Positions 25,755 through 34,947 of a DNA stretch of 64,000 bases are shown one piece after another. Origin of the DNA: an uncultured Alphaproteobacteria bacterium. GTDB taxonomy: Bacteria > Pseudomonadota > Alphaproteobacteria > Caulobacterales > Aquidulcibacteraceae. The stretch is from NCBI GenBank assembly GCA_902826335.1, contig CADEEL010000003.1, positions 25,121 to 89,120 of the forward strand, read 5' to 3'. Made by a program: the position numbers and the translations under genes. Positions within the stretch are counted from its first letter, which is position 1. Every line of letters starts with the position of its first letter. The notes under the pieces are model-generated. The model made no database searches. It was not told the DNA's origin and saw nothing but the letters and a program-made list of their open reading frames with translations.

Positions 25755-25940
25755 ATGCCCGCTGAGAAAAAGCCCTTCGCGCTGCGGCTCGATGCGGGCC
25801 TTTACGCCACGATCGCGCGGCTGGCGGGCGTTGAGCTGCGCAGCGTCAATGGGCAGATCGAATATCTGCTGCGCGAGGCGCTGCGCGCGCGGGGCGTTTC
25901 TCCGCCTGCGGATGAAGATACGGAAAGCGCGGCCAGATAA
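25755..25940 (+). CDS. Small ribbon-helix-helix (Arc-like) DNA-binding protein
   Basis: 61 residues. KPFALRLDAGLYATIARLAG (5-24) is the beta-strand and first helix of an Arc/MetJ-type RHH fold; ELRSVNGQIEYLLREALRAR is the second helix with the conserved NGQIEYLL. Genes like this commonly follow an SPFH gene in alphaproteobacteria. It may repress its own operon or act as an antitoxin-like protein; no toxin is adjacent. The ATG at 25755 is chosen because the frame upstream is repeat sequence. Confidence 0.82.
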   Translation: MPAEKKPFALRLDAGLYATIARLAGVELRSVNGQIEYLLREALRARGVSPPADEDTESAAR

Positions 25941-25978
25941 GGACTCAGCGATTGAACGCCGCTTCCGCCCTTGCTGTT

Positions 25979-26016
25979 GGGTCCGGGTTCGCGCTCCGCG
26001 CGCCCCGGAATGACGG
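25979..26016. repeat. Family A repeat, half copy
   Basis: The stretch GGGTCCGGGTTCGCGCTCCG followed by CGCGCCCCGGAATGACGG corresponds to the right half of family A repeats. The left half is missing. It lies between the RHH gene and the AHSA1-type gene. Confidence 0.65.
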
Positions 26017-26044
26017 AAGCGTCGGCGCCGGAGAACGCGCCACC

Positions 26045-26512
26045 CTACCCCAAGCTCTTCGCCAGTTCATTCAGTTGATCGGCGGCGGCGTTCCAGCCCT
26101 GCTCGAACCCCATGGCGATGTGCGCTTCGCGATCTTCCTCGCTCCAATGGCGCGCGCCCCAGATCATGCGCGTTGCATCGCCTGGCGCGTCCGACAATTC
26201 GACGTAACCAACCATGAAGGGCTTGCCGGCCGGGCGCCAATCGCCCTCGAATGCATCGGTGAACACGAGGCGCTCGCCTTCTTGCACTTCGAGGAATTGA
26301 CCGGGCCAGCGATTCTCCTCGCCGTTCGGCCCATTCATGATCACCAGGCTTGCGCCGCCGGGACGGATGTCCTGCTCTACGTGGCTGACATACCAGGGCT
26401 TCGGACAATACCATTGTTTCAGGAGTTGAGGCTCAGTCCAGCAGCGCCAAACGATCGCGCGCGGGGCATCGAGCGTGCGGGAGATGGAGAGTCCGTATTT
26501 GGCTGGCGTCAT
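26045..26512 (-). CDS. SRPBCC/AHSA1-family protein
   Basis: 155 residues. LSISRTLDAPRAIVWRCWTE (9-28) and LKQWYCPKPWYVSHVEQDIR start a START-like (Bet v1) fold; the long C-terminal helix is EDREAHIAMGFEQGWNAAAD. Members bind hydrophobic ligands or act with Hsp90 (AHSA1) or in stress responses; the role here is unknown. The ATG at 26512 is used; the open frame continues upstream without conserved sequence. It is divergent from carB. Confidence 0.87.
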   Translation of the reverse strand: MTPAKYGLSISRTLDAPRAIVWRCWTEPQLLKQWYCPKPWYVSHVEQDIRPGGASLVIMNGPNGEENRWPGQFLEVQEGERLVFTDAFEGDWRPAGKPFMVGYVELSDAPGDATRMIWGARHWSEEDREAHIAMGFEQGWNAAADQLNELAKSLG

Positions 26513-26702
26513 TGGGCACGCTCGGCGGCGCTCTTCGCCACACGCAACATAGCGGGTTTTGGGGCTGCGGCGCCGCCTTGATAAACCCATGGGCGGGCTG
26601 ATTGCAACGCCAGCGCCAATCGCCTAAGCAGCCGCGATCCACCGCAGGATCGATTCCAGGGGCCGCCCCCCGAACCCAAAGGGAAGGCGGAAACACGCGC
26701 GC

Positions 26703-29700
26703 ATGCCGAAACGGACCGACCTCTCCTCGATCCTGATCATCGGCGCGGGGCCAATCGTCATCGGCCAGGCGTGCGAGTTCGACTATTCTGGCGTGCAGGC
26801 GATCAAGGCGCTCAAGGCCGAGGGTTACCGAGTCATCCTGGTCAATTCCAATCCCGCCACGATCATGACCGACCCGTCCCTCGCGGACGCCACCTATATC
26901 GAGCCGATCACGCCGGCCATGGTGGAGAAGATCATCGCCGCCGAACGGCCCGATGCGCTCCTGCCCACGATGGGCGGGCAGACCGCGCTCAATTGCGCGC
27001 TCGATCTCGACCGCGCGGGCGTGCTGGCGAAATACAAGGTCGAGATGATCGGCGCGCGCGCGAACGTGATCGACAAGGCCGAGGACCGCCAGAAATTTCG
27101 CGACGCGATGGAGACGATCGGGCTCGAATGCCCGCGCTCGCGCATCGCGCATTCGATGGACGAGGCGCTGGCCGCGCTGGATTATGTTCAGCTGCCGTCG
27201 ATCATTCGCCCGAGCTTCACGCTCGGCGGGCTGGGCGGGGGCGTGGCGTACAATGTCGAGGAATTCCGCGACATCGTCGAACGCGGGCTCGCCGCCTCGC
27301 CCGTGCATGAAGTTCTGGTCGAGGAAAGCATCATCGGCTGGAAGGAATTCGAGATGGAGGTGGTCCGCGACCGAGCGGACAATTGCATCATCATCTGCTC
27401 GATCGAAAATATTGACGCCATGGGCGTGCACACCGGCGATTCCATCACCGTGGCGCCCGCGCTGACGCTGAGCGACCGCGAATACCAGGCGATGCGCAAC
27501 GCCTCGATCGCGGTGCTGCGCGAAATCGGCGTGGAGACCGGCGGCTCGAATGTGCAATTCGCGATCCACCCGCAGACCGGGCGCATGGTCGTCATCGAAA
27601 TGAATCCGCGCGTGTCACGCTCCTCGGCGCTGGCGTCGAAGGCCACCGGCTTTCCCATCGCCAAGGTCGCGGCGAAACTGGCCGTTGGCTTTACGCTCGA
27701 TGAGATCGCCAACGACATCACGGGCGGGGCCACGCCCGCGAGTTTCGAGCCCACGATCGATTATGTGGTGACGAAAATCCCACGCTTCGCGTTCGAGCGT
27801 TTTCCCGGCGCCGATTCCACGCTGACGACCTCCATGAAAAGCGTCGGTGAAGCCATGGCGATCGGGCGCACATTCCAGGAAAGCCTGCAAAAGGCGCTGC
27901 GTTCGCTCGATATCGGGCTATCGGGCCTTGATGAAGTCGCCATCGCCGGCGCCCAGGATGAAGACCAGGGCCGCGCGGCGGTGCGCGCGCGCCTGATTGC
28001 GCCGAAGGCGGATCGTCTGCTGGTCGTCGGCGAAGCGCTGCGGCGCGGCCTGCCAATCGAAGAGATTTGCGCGGCCTCCCATTATGATCCGTGGTTCGTG
28101 CGTCAGATCGGCGAGATCATCGAAGCGGAAGCGCGTGTGCGCGCCGAGGGCCTGCCCGAAGACGCCGCCGCCTTCCGCGCGCTCAAGGCGATGGGCTTTT
28201 CCGATGCGCGGCTCGCAAAGCTCACCGGCGCGCGCGAACAAGAGGTGCGCGCGGCGCGCCGGGCCCTAGGCGTGCGCCCGCAATATAAACGCATCGATTC
28301 CTGCGCGGCGGAATTCCAGGCGACAACGCCATACATGTATTCGACGTATGAGACGGGCGCGTACACGCTCCAACCTGTTTTATCCGGGAGCGGATCATCA
28401 AGTTCGATCTCTCCCCTCCCCCTAGAGGGGGGAGGGGGCGCGCCAAGTTCTGACGTGCTCGTCGTCGTGGCAGCGGAATGTGAAGCTCACCCCACTGATC
28501 GAGACAAGATCGTCATCCTCGGCGGAGGGCCGAACCGGATCGGCCAGGGCATCGAGTTCGATTATTGCTGCTGCCATGCCGCGTTCGCGTGCGCTGAGCT
28601 TGGCGTTGAATCCATCATGGTCAATTGCAATCCGGAAACGGTCTCGACCGATTACGACACGTCGGACCGGCTCTATTTTGAGCCGCTGACGACCGAGGAC
28701 GTGCTTGAAATCCTTGAGACGGAGAAGGCGAACGGATCGATCCGTGGGCTGATCGTTCAATTCGGCGGGCAAACGCCGCTCAACCTCGCCAAACCGCTCG
28801 AGGAGGAAGGCGCGGTCATTCTCGGCACGAGCGTCGATTCCATCGATCTGGCGGAGGATCGCGAACGCTTTCAGGCGCTGCTCAAGACGCTTGATTTGAA
28901 GCAGCCCGAGAACACGACCGCGCGCTCGGCGGAAGAAGCGCTCGAAGGCGCACGCGCGATCGGGTTTCCGGTGGTGCTGCGCCCCTCCTTCGTGCTCGGC
29001 GGACGGGCCATGGAGATCGTCCATGACGAGGACGGCCTCAAGCGCTACATCACCGAAGCCGTGCAAGCCTCGCAGGAGCGCCCGGTTCTGATCGATCGCT
29101 ACCTGCGTGACGCCATTGAAGTGGATGTCGATGCGCTGTGCGACGGCAAGGACGTGTTCGTCGCCGGTGTGATGGAGCATATCGAGGAGGCGGGCATCCA
29201 TTCGGGAGATTCCGCCTGCTCGCTGCCGCCGCATACGTTATCGAAAAAGCTCATCACGGAGATCGAAACCAAGACGCGGTCGCTGGCGCTCGGCCTCAAT
29301 GTCCGTGGACTGATTAATATCCAATTCGCCATCAAGGACGGCGATATCTATGTGCTCGAAGCCAATCCGCGCGCCTCGCGCACGGCGCCGTTCGTGGCCA
29401 AGGCGATCAAACTGCCGATCGCGGCGGGCGCGGCCAAGCTGATGGCGGGCAAGACGCTCAAGGACCTCAAATTCAGCCGGCCGGCCCATGCTCATGTGGC
29501 GGTCAAGGAAGCGGTGTTTCCGTTCGCGCGCTTCCCCGGGGTCGATCCGGTGCTGGGGCCCGAGATGCGCTCGACCGGGGAGGTGATGGGGCTCGACCTC
29601 AGTTTCGAGGCGGCGTTCGCCAAGAGCCAGATCGCCGCCGGCTCGAACCTGCCGACCGAGGGGTGCGTGTTCATCTCCGTGAAGGACAGCGATAAGAAGG

Positions 29701-30050
29701 CGATGGTCTCCGCCGCGCGCGAGCTGGCGGGCCTTGGCTTCACCATTCTGGCGACTGGCGGCACGGCCGCGCATCTGGAGCGGGCGGGCGTGGCGGTCCG
29801 CCCTGTCAACAAGGTGGCCGAGGGCCGGCCCCACATCGTCGACGCGATGAAGAACGGGGGCGTGCAGCTGGTCTTCAACACCACCGAGGGCGCGCAATCC
29901 TATCGGGATTCCTTCTCCATCAGACGCACCGCGATCAGCCAAAATATCCCTTATTACACAACAGTTTCGGGGGCGAAGGCCTCGATCCAGGCGATCCGGC
30001 GGCTGCGCGACGGCGCCCTCAACGTAAGGCCCCTTCAATCCTATCTATGA
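26703..30050 (+). CDS. carB: Carbamoyl-phosphate synthase large subunit with an inserted 41-residue segment
   Basis: 1115 residues, longer than the usual 1070-1100. Two ATP-grasp halves are intact: [20 protein letters not shown] and [11 protein letters not shown] in the first, [19 protein letters not shown] and [18 protein letters not shown] in the second; the C-terminal MGS-like allosteric domain begins near [14 protein letters not shown]. Residues 551-591 (28353-28475) separate YMYSTYE from [11 protein letters not shown], which are joined directly in E. coli CarB. The inserted DNA holds a GC-rich palindrome and encodes Ser/Gly/Pro-rich sequence. The frame is kept open, so the protein is probably functional. 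greA follows. Confidence 0.97.
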   Translation: MPKRTDLSSILIIGAGPIVIGQACEFDYSGVQAIKALKAEGYRVILVNSNPATIMTDPSLADATYIEPITPAMVEKIIAAERPDALLPTMGGQTALNCALDLDRAGVLAKYKVEMIGARANVIDKAEDRQKFRDAMETIGLECPRSRIAHSMDEALAALDYVQLPSIIRPSFTLGGLGGGVAYNVEEFRDIVERGLAASPVHEVLVEESIIGWKEFEMEVVRDRADNCIIICSIENIDAMGVHTGDSITVAPALTLSDREYQAMRNASIAVLREIGVETGGSNVQFAIHPQTGRMVVIEMNPRVSRSSALASKATGFPIAKVAAKLAVGFTLDEIANDITGGATPASFEPTIDYVVTKIPRFAFERFPGADSTLTTSMKSVGEAMAIGRTFQESLQKALRSLDIGLSGLDEVAIAGAQDEDQGRAAVRARLIAPKADRLLVVGEALRRGLPIEEICAASHYDPWFVRQIGEIIEAEARVRAEGLPEDAAAFRALKAMGFSDARLAKLTGAREQEVRAARRALGVRPQYKRIDSCAAEFQATTPYMYSTYETGAYTLQPVLSGSGSSSSISPLPLEGGGGAPSSDVLVVVAAECEAHPTDRDKIVILGGGPNRIGQGIEFDYCCCHAAFACAELGVESIMVNCNPETVSTDYDTSDRLYFEPLTTEDVLEILETEKANGSIRGLIVQFGGQTPLNLAKPLEEEGAVILGTSVDSIDLAEDRERFQALLKTLDLKQPENTTARSAEEALEGARAIGFPVVLRPSFVLGGRAMEIVHDEDGLKRYITEAVQASQERPVLIDRYLRDAIEVDVDALCDGKDVFVAGVMEHIEEAGIHSGDSACSLPPHTLSKKLITEIETKTRSLALGLNVRGLINIQFAIKDGDIYVLEANPRASRTAPFVAKAIKLPIAAGAAKLMAGKTLKDLKFSRPAHAHVAVKEAVFPFARFPGVDPVLGPEMRSTGEVMGLDLSFEAAFAKSQIAAGSNLPTEGCVFISVKDSDKKAMVSAARELAGLGFTILATGGTAAHLERAGVAVRPVNKVAEGRPHIVDAMKNGGVQLVFNTTEGAQSYRDSFSIRRTAISQNIPYYTTVSGAKASIQAIRRLRDGALNVRPLQSYL
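28353..28475 (+). mobile_element. In-frame palindromic repeat insertion within carB (family C-like)
   Basis: 123 bases at the linker between the two CarB halves. The core palindrome at 28411-28437 is CTCCCCTCCCCC-TAGA-GGGGGGAGGGG. It translates as [10 protein letters not shown] inside a Ser/Gly-rich stretch. The length is a multiple of three and no stop is introduced. The CCCTCCCC...GGGGAGGG core resembles the intergenic family C copies. The exact borders are estimated from the E. coli CarB sequence. Confidence 0.75.
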
Positions 30051-30130
30051 GGCCCTTCGCGCCCGTCTTGACGGCCCGGAAATCCGGGTACACCCTTATT
30101 TCATCGGAACAGACCGAAAGCCCCACACAC

Positions 30131-30604
30131 ATGGAAAAAGTGCCTATGACGGCCGAGGGCTACGCCGCCCTCGACCAAGAACTGAAACGTCTCAAGACGG
30201 AAGAACGGCCGACCGTGATCTCCGCGATCGCCGAGGCGCGCCTGCACGGGGACCTCTCCGAGAACGCGGAATATCACGCCGCCAAGGAGCGCCAGAGCTT
30301 CATCGAGAGCCGCGTGGCCGAGCTTGAGGACAAGATCGCCCGCGCGCAGGTGATCGATGTATCGCGCCTTTCGGGCAAGCAGGTGAAGTTCGGGGCGACT
30401 GTCAGCGTGCTCGACGAAGACACCTCGCAGAAGGCGAATTACAAAATCGTCGGCGAGGACGAGAGCGACGTCAAAGCGGGCAAAATCTCCATCACCTCGC
30501 CGCTGGCGCGCGCGCTGATCGGCAAGGAGGTCGGCGATGTCGTGGAGGTCGCCGCGCCGGGCGGGGCGAAATCCTATGAGATCTTGAAAATCCGCTGGGC
30601 GTGA
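30131..30604 (+). CDS. greA: Transcription elongation factor GreA
   Basis: 157 residues, the normal length. It rescues backtracked RNA polymerase by stimulating transcript cleavage. The N-terminal coiled coil has the catalytic acidic tip in [20 protein letters not shown], and the C-terminal FKBP-like domain ends with [20 protein letters not shown]. The ATG at 30131 gives [18 protein letters not shown]. It lies 80 bases after carB and overlaps the ELM1 gene by four bases. Confidence 0.97.
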   Translation: MEKVPMTAEGYAALDQELKRLKTEERPTVISAIAEARLHGDLSENAEYHAAKERQSFIESRVAELEDKIARAQVIDVSRLSGKQVKFGATVSVLDEDTSQKANYKIVGEDESDVKAGKISITSPLARALIGKEVGDVVEVAAPGGAKSYEILKIRWA

Positions 30605-31602
30605 GCGGCGCGCGCCTCGCGCCCGCGCCGCTGCGCATCTGGGCGGTCAGCGACGGGCGCGCGGGCATCGAAAATCAGGCGCTGGGGCTCGCCGAAGCGA
30701 TCGCGCGGCGCACGCCCAGCGAAATCGTGACCAAGCGCATCGCGCTGCGCACGCCGTGGGCGTGGCTGCATCCCGGCTTCACGCCAGCGCCGCGCCAGGC
30801 CCTCACGATCGGCTCCGATCCCATCGCGCCGCCCTGGCCGGATGTGTGGATCGGCGCGGGGCGCCAATCGATCCCGTTCTCGATGGGCGTGCGGGCCTGG
30901 TCCGGCGCGCGCACCTTCGTGGTGCAATTGCAGGATCCGCGCGTCAATCCGCGTGAGTTCGACCTTGTGGCGCCGCCCGTGCATGACGGCCTCGAAGGGC
31001 GCAACGTGATGGCCATTGTCGGCGCGTGTCACCGCATCACGGCCGAGCGCATCGGCGCGGAAGCGGGCCCGCTGCTGGATACGCTGCGCGCGGAAAGCCA
31101 ACCGCGCTTCGGCGTGCTGATCGGCGGCAAAAGCAAACGCCAGACCATCACCGGCGCGCGCGCGCGGCGGATCAGCACAATGCTGGCGCGGCTGAAGAAC
31201 GCCACGGGCGGGGCGCTGCTCGCCACGCTCTCGCGACGCACGCCGCAAGGCGCGCGCACGGCGTTCACCGCGCACCTGGCGCCGCATTGCGCGCTCTTCT
31301 ACGATCCGGTGAACGATCAGGGCGCCAATCCGTATTTCGCGCTGCTCGCGGCATCGGACGCGCTCTTCGTCACAGCCGACAGCGTCAATATGGCGACGGA
31401 GGCCGCCGCCACGGGCAAGCCGATCCATATCCTCCCCGTCGACGGCGCGGGCGGCAAGCTTGACGGATTTCATCGTTCGCTGATCGCGCGCGGCTGCGCG
31501 CGGCCGTTCAATCTGCCGCTCGAATTCTGGCAATATCCGCCGCTCAATGAAACCGACCGCCTCGCCCAGGCCGTACTCGCCCTTATGGCGCAGCGGCGGT
31601 GA
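30601..31602 (+). CDS. ELM1/GtrOC1-family protein (mitochondrial fission ELM1-like)
   Basis: 333 residues, starting at a GTG that overlaps the greA stop. [20 protein letters not shown] (13-32), [31 protein letters not shown] and [20 protein letters not shown] are features of the ELM1 family (PF06258), which has a glycosyltransferase-like double Rossmann fold. Bacterial members are uncharacterised, and a nucleotide-sugar role is suspected. It is likely co-transcribed with greA and trxB. Confidence 0.87.
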   Translation: MSGARLAPAPLRIWAVSDGRAGIENQALGLAEAIARRTPSEIVTKRIALRTPWAWLHPGFTPAPRQALTIGSDPIAPPWPDVWIGAGRQSIPFSMGVRAWSGARTFVVQLQDPRVNPREFDLVAPPVHDGLEGRNVMAIVGACHRITAERIGAEAGPLLDTLRAESQPRFGVLIGGKSKRQTITGARARRISTMLARLKNATGGALLATLSRRTPQGARTAFTAHLAPHCALFYDPVNDQGANPYFALLAASDALFVTADSVNMATEAAATGKPIHILPVDGAGGKLDGFHRSLIARGCARPFNLPLEFWQYPPLNETDRLAQAVLALMAQRR

Positions 31603-31660
31603 GAGGGTTCCGCTTAACCGCGGCGCACGCCATATTCAGCGCGCTTCTCGAAGGTTCTGC

Positions 31661-32623
31661 ATGACCGCGACCCACGCCCCCATCCTCATCATCGGCTCTG
31701 GGCCCGCCGGCCTCACCGCCGCGATTTACGCCGCGCGCGCGCTGCGCGAGCCATTGGTGATCAGCGGCGTGCAGCCGGGCGGGCAACTCACCATCACCAC
31801 GGACGTGGAGAATTATCCGGGCTTTGCTGCAACAATCCAAGGCCCGTGGCTAATGGACCAGATGCGCGCGCAGGCAGACCATGTCGGCGCCAAATTCACG
31901 GCCGATCACATCGTATCGGTGGATTTAGCGCGCCGCCCGTTTCGTCTCACCGGCGATGGCGGGCAAGTTTATACGTGCGATGCGCTGATCATCGCCACCG
32001 GCGCCAGCGCGAAATGGCTCGGCTTGCCAAGCGAAGCGCGCTTTCAGGGCTTTGGCGTCTCGGCCTGCGCGACGTGCGACGGCTTCTTCTATCGCGGCAA
32101 GGAGGTCATCGTCGTCGGCGGGGGCAATACGGCGGTGGAGGAAGCGCTGTTCCTCACCAATTTCGCCTCGAAAGTGACGCTGGTGCATCGGCGCGATCAT
32201 CTGCGTGCGGAGAAAGTGCTGCAGCAACGCCTGCTTGCGCACCCGAAAATCGAAATGGTGTGGGATACGGCGCTCGAAGAAGTGCTCGGGACGGACGAGC
32301 CACGCGGCGTCACCGGCGTGCGGCTCAAGCATGTGAAGAGCGGCGCGCTTAGCGAACGCGCGGCGCATGGCGTGTTCATCGCCATTGGACACGCGCCGGC
32401 CACGGATTTGTTCAAGGATAAATTAGCGATGAAGCCGAACGGCTATCTGATCGTGAAACCGGGAACGACGGAGACGAATATTCCCGGCGTGTTCGCTGCC
32501 GGAGACGTTGCGGACGAAACCTACCGGCAAGCCGTCACCGCCGCCGGGCTCGGCTGCATGGCCGCGCTTGAAGCGGAGAAATTTCTCACCGAGGCCGCGC
32601 ATGCGGACTCGGCTGCGGCGTAA
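31661..32623 (+). CDS. trxB: Thioredoxin-disulfide reductase
   Basis: 320 residues. It uses NADPH and FAD to reduce thioredoxin. FAD-binding IIGSGPAGLTAAIYAARA (10-27), redox pair Cys136/Cys139 (SACATCDGFFY), NADP-binding VVGGGNTAVEEALFL and C-terminal GVFAAGDVADETYRQAVTAA are all present. The upstream in-frame extension lacks homology. Its TAA stop is immediately followed by the stop of the convergent sugar dehydrogenase gene. Confidence 0.97.
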   Translation: MTATHAPILIIGSGPAGLTAAIYAARALREPLVISGVQPGGQLTITTDVENYPGFAATIQGPWLMDQMRAQADHVGAKFTADHIVSVDLARRPFRLTGDGGQVYTCDALIIATGASAKWLGLPSEARFQGFGVSACATCDGFFYRGKEVIVVGGGNTAVEEALFLTNFASKVTLVHRRDHLRAEKVLQQRLLAHPKIEMVWDTALEEVLGTDEPRGVTGVRLKHVKSGALSERAAHGVFIAIGHAPATDLFKDKLAMKPNGYLIVKPGTTETNIPGVFAAGDVADETYRQAVTAAGLGCMAALEAEKFLTEAAHADSAAA

Positions 32624-33931
32624 TCAGCTTTCCGGCGCGACGCGCCAGACGATGTTTCCCAAATCGTCCGCCACGAGCAACGCGCCGGCGCGGTCCATCG
32701 CCACGCCCACGGGCCGGCCGCGTGCACGGCCATCTTCGGTGATGAAGCCGGTGAGGAAATTCTCGGCCGCGCCTTGGGGACGGCCATCCGTGAACGGAAC
32801 GAAGATCACCTTGTAGCCGGCGGGCGCGCGACGATTCCATGAGCCGTGCTGGCCGACAAAAGCGCCATTGCGGTAGCGCGCGGGCAACGCCGCGCCCGTA
32901 TAGAAGAGAACGCCGAGCGAGGCTGTGTGCGCGCCGAGCGCGAAATCCGGCGCACGCGCGCGCGCGACCATGGCGGGATTGGCGGGCGTCACGCGCGCAT
33001 CGACATGATCGCCCCAATAGGACCAGGGCCAGCCAAAGAAATCGCCATCCCGAACGCTTGTCATGTAATCGGGGACGAGATCATCGCCCAGCATGTCGCG
33101 TTCATTCACGGCGGCCCACAGCGCGCCGCTCTCCGGATTCCAGGCAAGGCCGTTTGGATTGCGCAGGCCCGAAGCGAAGATGCGATGGCGCCCGCTGGCG
33201 AGATCGATCTCCCAGATCGCGGCGCGACCCTCTTCGACCTCCAGTCCGTCATCGGCGATGTTGCTGGCCGAACCGATCCCTACATAGAGGCGCGCGCCAT
33301 CGGCGCTAGCGAGCAGATCGCGCGTCCAATGGCCGTTATCGCCGGCATTGTACGGCAAGCGCGCGACGATCTCGCCCGGCGCATCGATGCGGGTTTGACC
33401 CTCCGTATACGGAAAACGTAATACGGCGTCGGTATTGCCGACATAAAGGTGCGACCCGATCAGCGCCATGCCGAACGGCTGGTTGAGATTTTCGATGAGG
33501 ACGCCGCGCTGATCGACATCGCCATCCCCGTCCGCGTCGCGCAGCAGCGTGATGCGGTCCGCGCTGTCATCGAGCGCGCCGGCCGCGCGCATCACCTGGT
33601 TGGTGACCCAGCCCATCAATCCACCGCCGCGCGTGGGGCGTGTCGAAGCTTCCGCGACGAGCACATCGCCATTGGGCATGCGATAAAGCCAGCGCGGGTG
33701 GGCGAGCCCTTCCGCGTAGCGCGTGACGGCGAAGCCGACGGGCGCCGTCGGCCCCTCGCCAGCGCGCCACGGCGCGGGCGTCGCCACGTTGACCACGGGC
33801 AAGGCGCCGCTTTCGGGCGCGACGAGCGCAGGGCTTGGCCCATAGCCGGTGCGCGCATCCTGCATGTCCGGCGGGGTTTCCCCGCACGCCGCCGCCAATA
33901 ACCCCGCAACCGCCGCAACCCAGCGCTTCAT
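32624..33931 (-). CDS. PQQ/sorbosone-dehydrogenase-like lipoprotein
   Basis: 435 residues. The lipobox is AAAC with Cys16 (MKRWVAAVAGLLAAACGE). The beta-propeller shows YAEGLAHPRWLYRMPNGDVL, GSHLYVGNTDAVLRFPY, YVGIGSASNIADDGLE, FASGLRNPNGLAWNPESGAL and FVGQHGSWNRR, typical of sorbosone dehydrogenase/GSDH-like proteins. It is a distant relative of the tandem pair at 13.6-15.9 kb. GGAG is upstream of the ATG. It is divergent from the LysR-type regulator, which may control it. Confidence 0.9.
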   Translation of the reverse strand: MKRWVAAVAGLLAAACGETPPDMQDARTGYGPSPALVAPESGALPVVNVATPAPWRAGEGPTAPVGFAVTRYAEGLAHPRWLYRMPNGDVLVAEASTRPTRGGGLMGWVTNQVMRAAGALDDSADRITLLRDADGDGDVDQRGVLIENLNQPFGMALIGSHLYVGNTDAVLRFPYTEGQTRIDAPGEIVARLPYNAGDNGHWTRDLLASADGARLYVGIGSASNIADDGLEVEEGRAAIWEIDLASGRHRIFASGLRNPNGLAWNPESGALWAAVNERDMLGDDLVPDYMTSVRDGDFFGWPWSYWGDHVDARVTPANPAMVARARAPDFALGAHTASLGVLFYTGAALPARYRNGAFVGQHGSWNRRAPAGYKVIFVPFTDGRPQGAAENFLTGFITEDGRARGRPVGVAMDRAGALLVADDLGNIVWRVAPES

Positions 33932-34024
33932 GCCGCCCGCTCCTTCTCCACGCGCCGCCAACATGGGCGCTGGCGTGCGCCAGGCAAAGGGTTGCGCCAC
34001 CGGCTCGACCGGAGGTCCAAGCTA

Positions 34025-34036
34025 TGCAATATTGCA
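34025..34036. promoter_or_regulatory. Perfect 12-bp palindrome before the LysR gene
   Basis: TGCAATATTGCA ends 4 bases before the lysR ATG and lies in the roughly 110-base gap shared with the divergent sugar dehydrogenase gene. It is a plausible operator for the regulator, which would fit auto-repression because the site overlaps the ribosome-binding region. Confidence 0.4.
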
Positions 34037-34040
34037 ATGC

Positions 34041-34931
34041 ATGGACTGGGACAAACTCAAGACTTTCCACAACGCGGCCGAGACCGGCAGCCTCACGGCG
34101 GCGGCCGAGAAGCTGGGCGTCTCCCAATCGGCGGTGAGCCGGCAGATCGCCGCGCTCGAGGCCGGGATGGGGGTGCCGCTTTTCCAGCGCCATGCGCGGG
34201 GCCTGTTGCTGACCGGGCCCGGCATGGCGCTCAGGGAATTCACCCGGGAAATGGCCTCGGCCGCCATGATCGCGGAAAGCGCCTTGAAGGACGCGCGCGA
34301 AAAGGTGATGGGCGATTTGCGCGTGACGGCGCCGGTCGCGTTCGGCTCAACGTGGCTGGCGCCGCGACTCGTGCATTTCGCGGATTCCTATCCGGAAACC
34401 AAGGTTCAATTGCTGCTGGACGATCGCGAGTTCGATCTCCTCAAGCTCGAAGCCGAGTGCGCGGTGCGCCTGTGGGCCGCGACGCACGCCGATCTCATCC
34501 AGCGCAAAATTCTTGAAGTGCATGTCAGCCTCTATGCGTCGCAAAGCTATGTGGCCAAGCACGGCGCGCCGCGCAACGTCGAGGAACTCGATACGCACCG
34601 CATCATCGCCTACCAGGTCAACGCGCCCAACGCGATGCGCGAACTCGATTGGGCCACGCGCGCGGGGCGCGAGGATGCACGCCCGCGCGCGCCGATGCTG
34701 GAGATCAACAATGTCTATGGCATGCTACGCGCGGTGGAATCCGGCTTCGGCATCGCCAGCCTGCCCGATTACATGGCGCGCGGGGCGACAAATCTGGTGA
34801 AGATATTGCCTGACATCGACGGGCCGAGCTTTGAAGTCTATTTCATTTATCCAAGCGATCTTAAGCGCTCGAAACGCATCGCGGCGTTTCGCCAATTCCT
34901 GATCGAGCAAGCCTCCGGCTGGACCGGGTAA
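34041..34931 (+). CDS. LysR-family transcriptional regulator
   Basis: 296 residues from the ATG at 34041. The HTH lies in KTFHNAAETGSLTAAAEKLG followed by VSQSAVSRQIAALE. The C-terminal effector domain contains VTAPVAFGSTWLAPRLVHFA and YGMLRAVESGFGIASLPDYM. The effector is unknown. Neighbours are a divergent sugar dehydrogenase gene and, 16 bases downstream, an MFS transporter that is likely in the same operon; either could be its target. Confidence 0.94.
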   Translation: MDWDKLKTFHNAAETGSLTAAAEKLGVSQSAVSRQIAALEAGMGVPLFQRHARGLLLTGPGMALREFTREMASAAMIAESALKDAREKVMGDLRVTAPVAFGSTWLAPRLVHFADSYPETKVQLLLDDREFDLLKLEAECAVRLWAATHADLIQRKILEVHVSLYASQSYVAKHGAPRNVEELDTHRIIAYQVNAPNAMRELDWATRAGREDARPRAPMLEINNVYGMLRAVESGFGIASLPDYMARGATNLVKILPDIDGPSFEVYFIYPSDLKRSKRIAAFRQFLIEQASGWTG

Positions 34932-34947
34932 GCGGCGGAGCGCGCCC

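Noticed and set aside
33849-34040. 64-residue extension of the LysR protein
   Set aside because: It overlaps the divergent lipoprotein signal region; LysR homology begins at MDWDKLKTF, and the palindrome would fall inside coding sequence.
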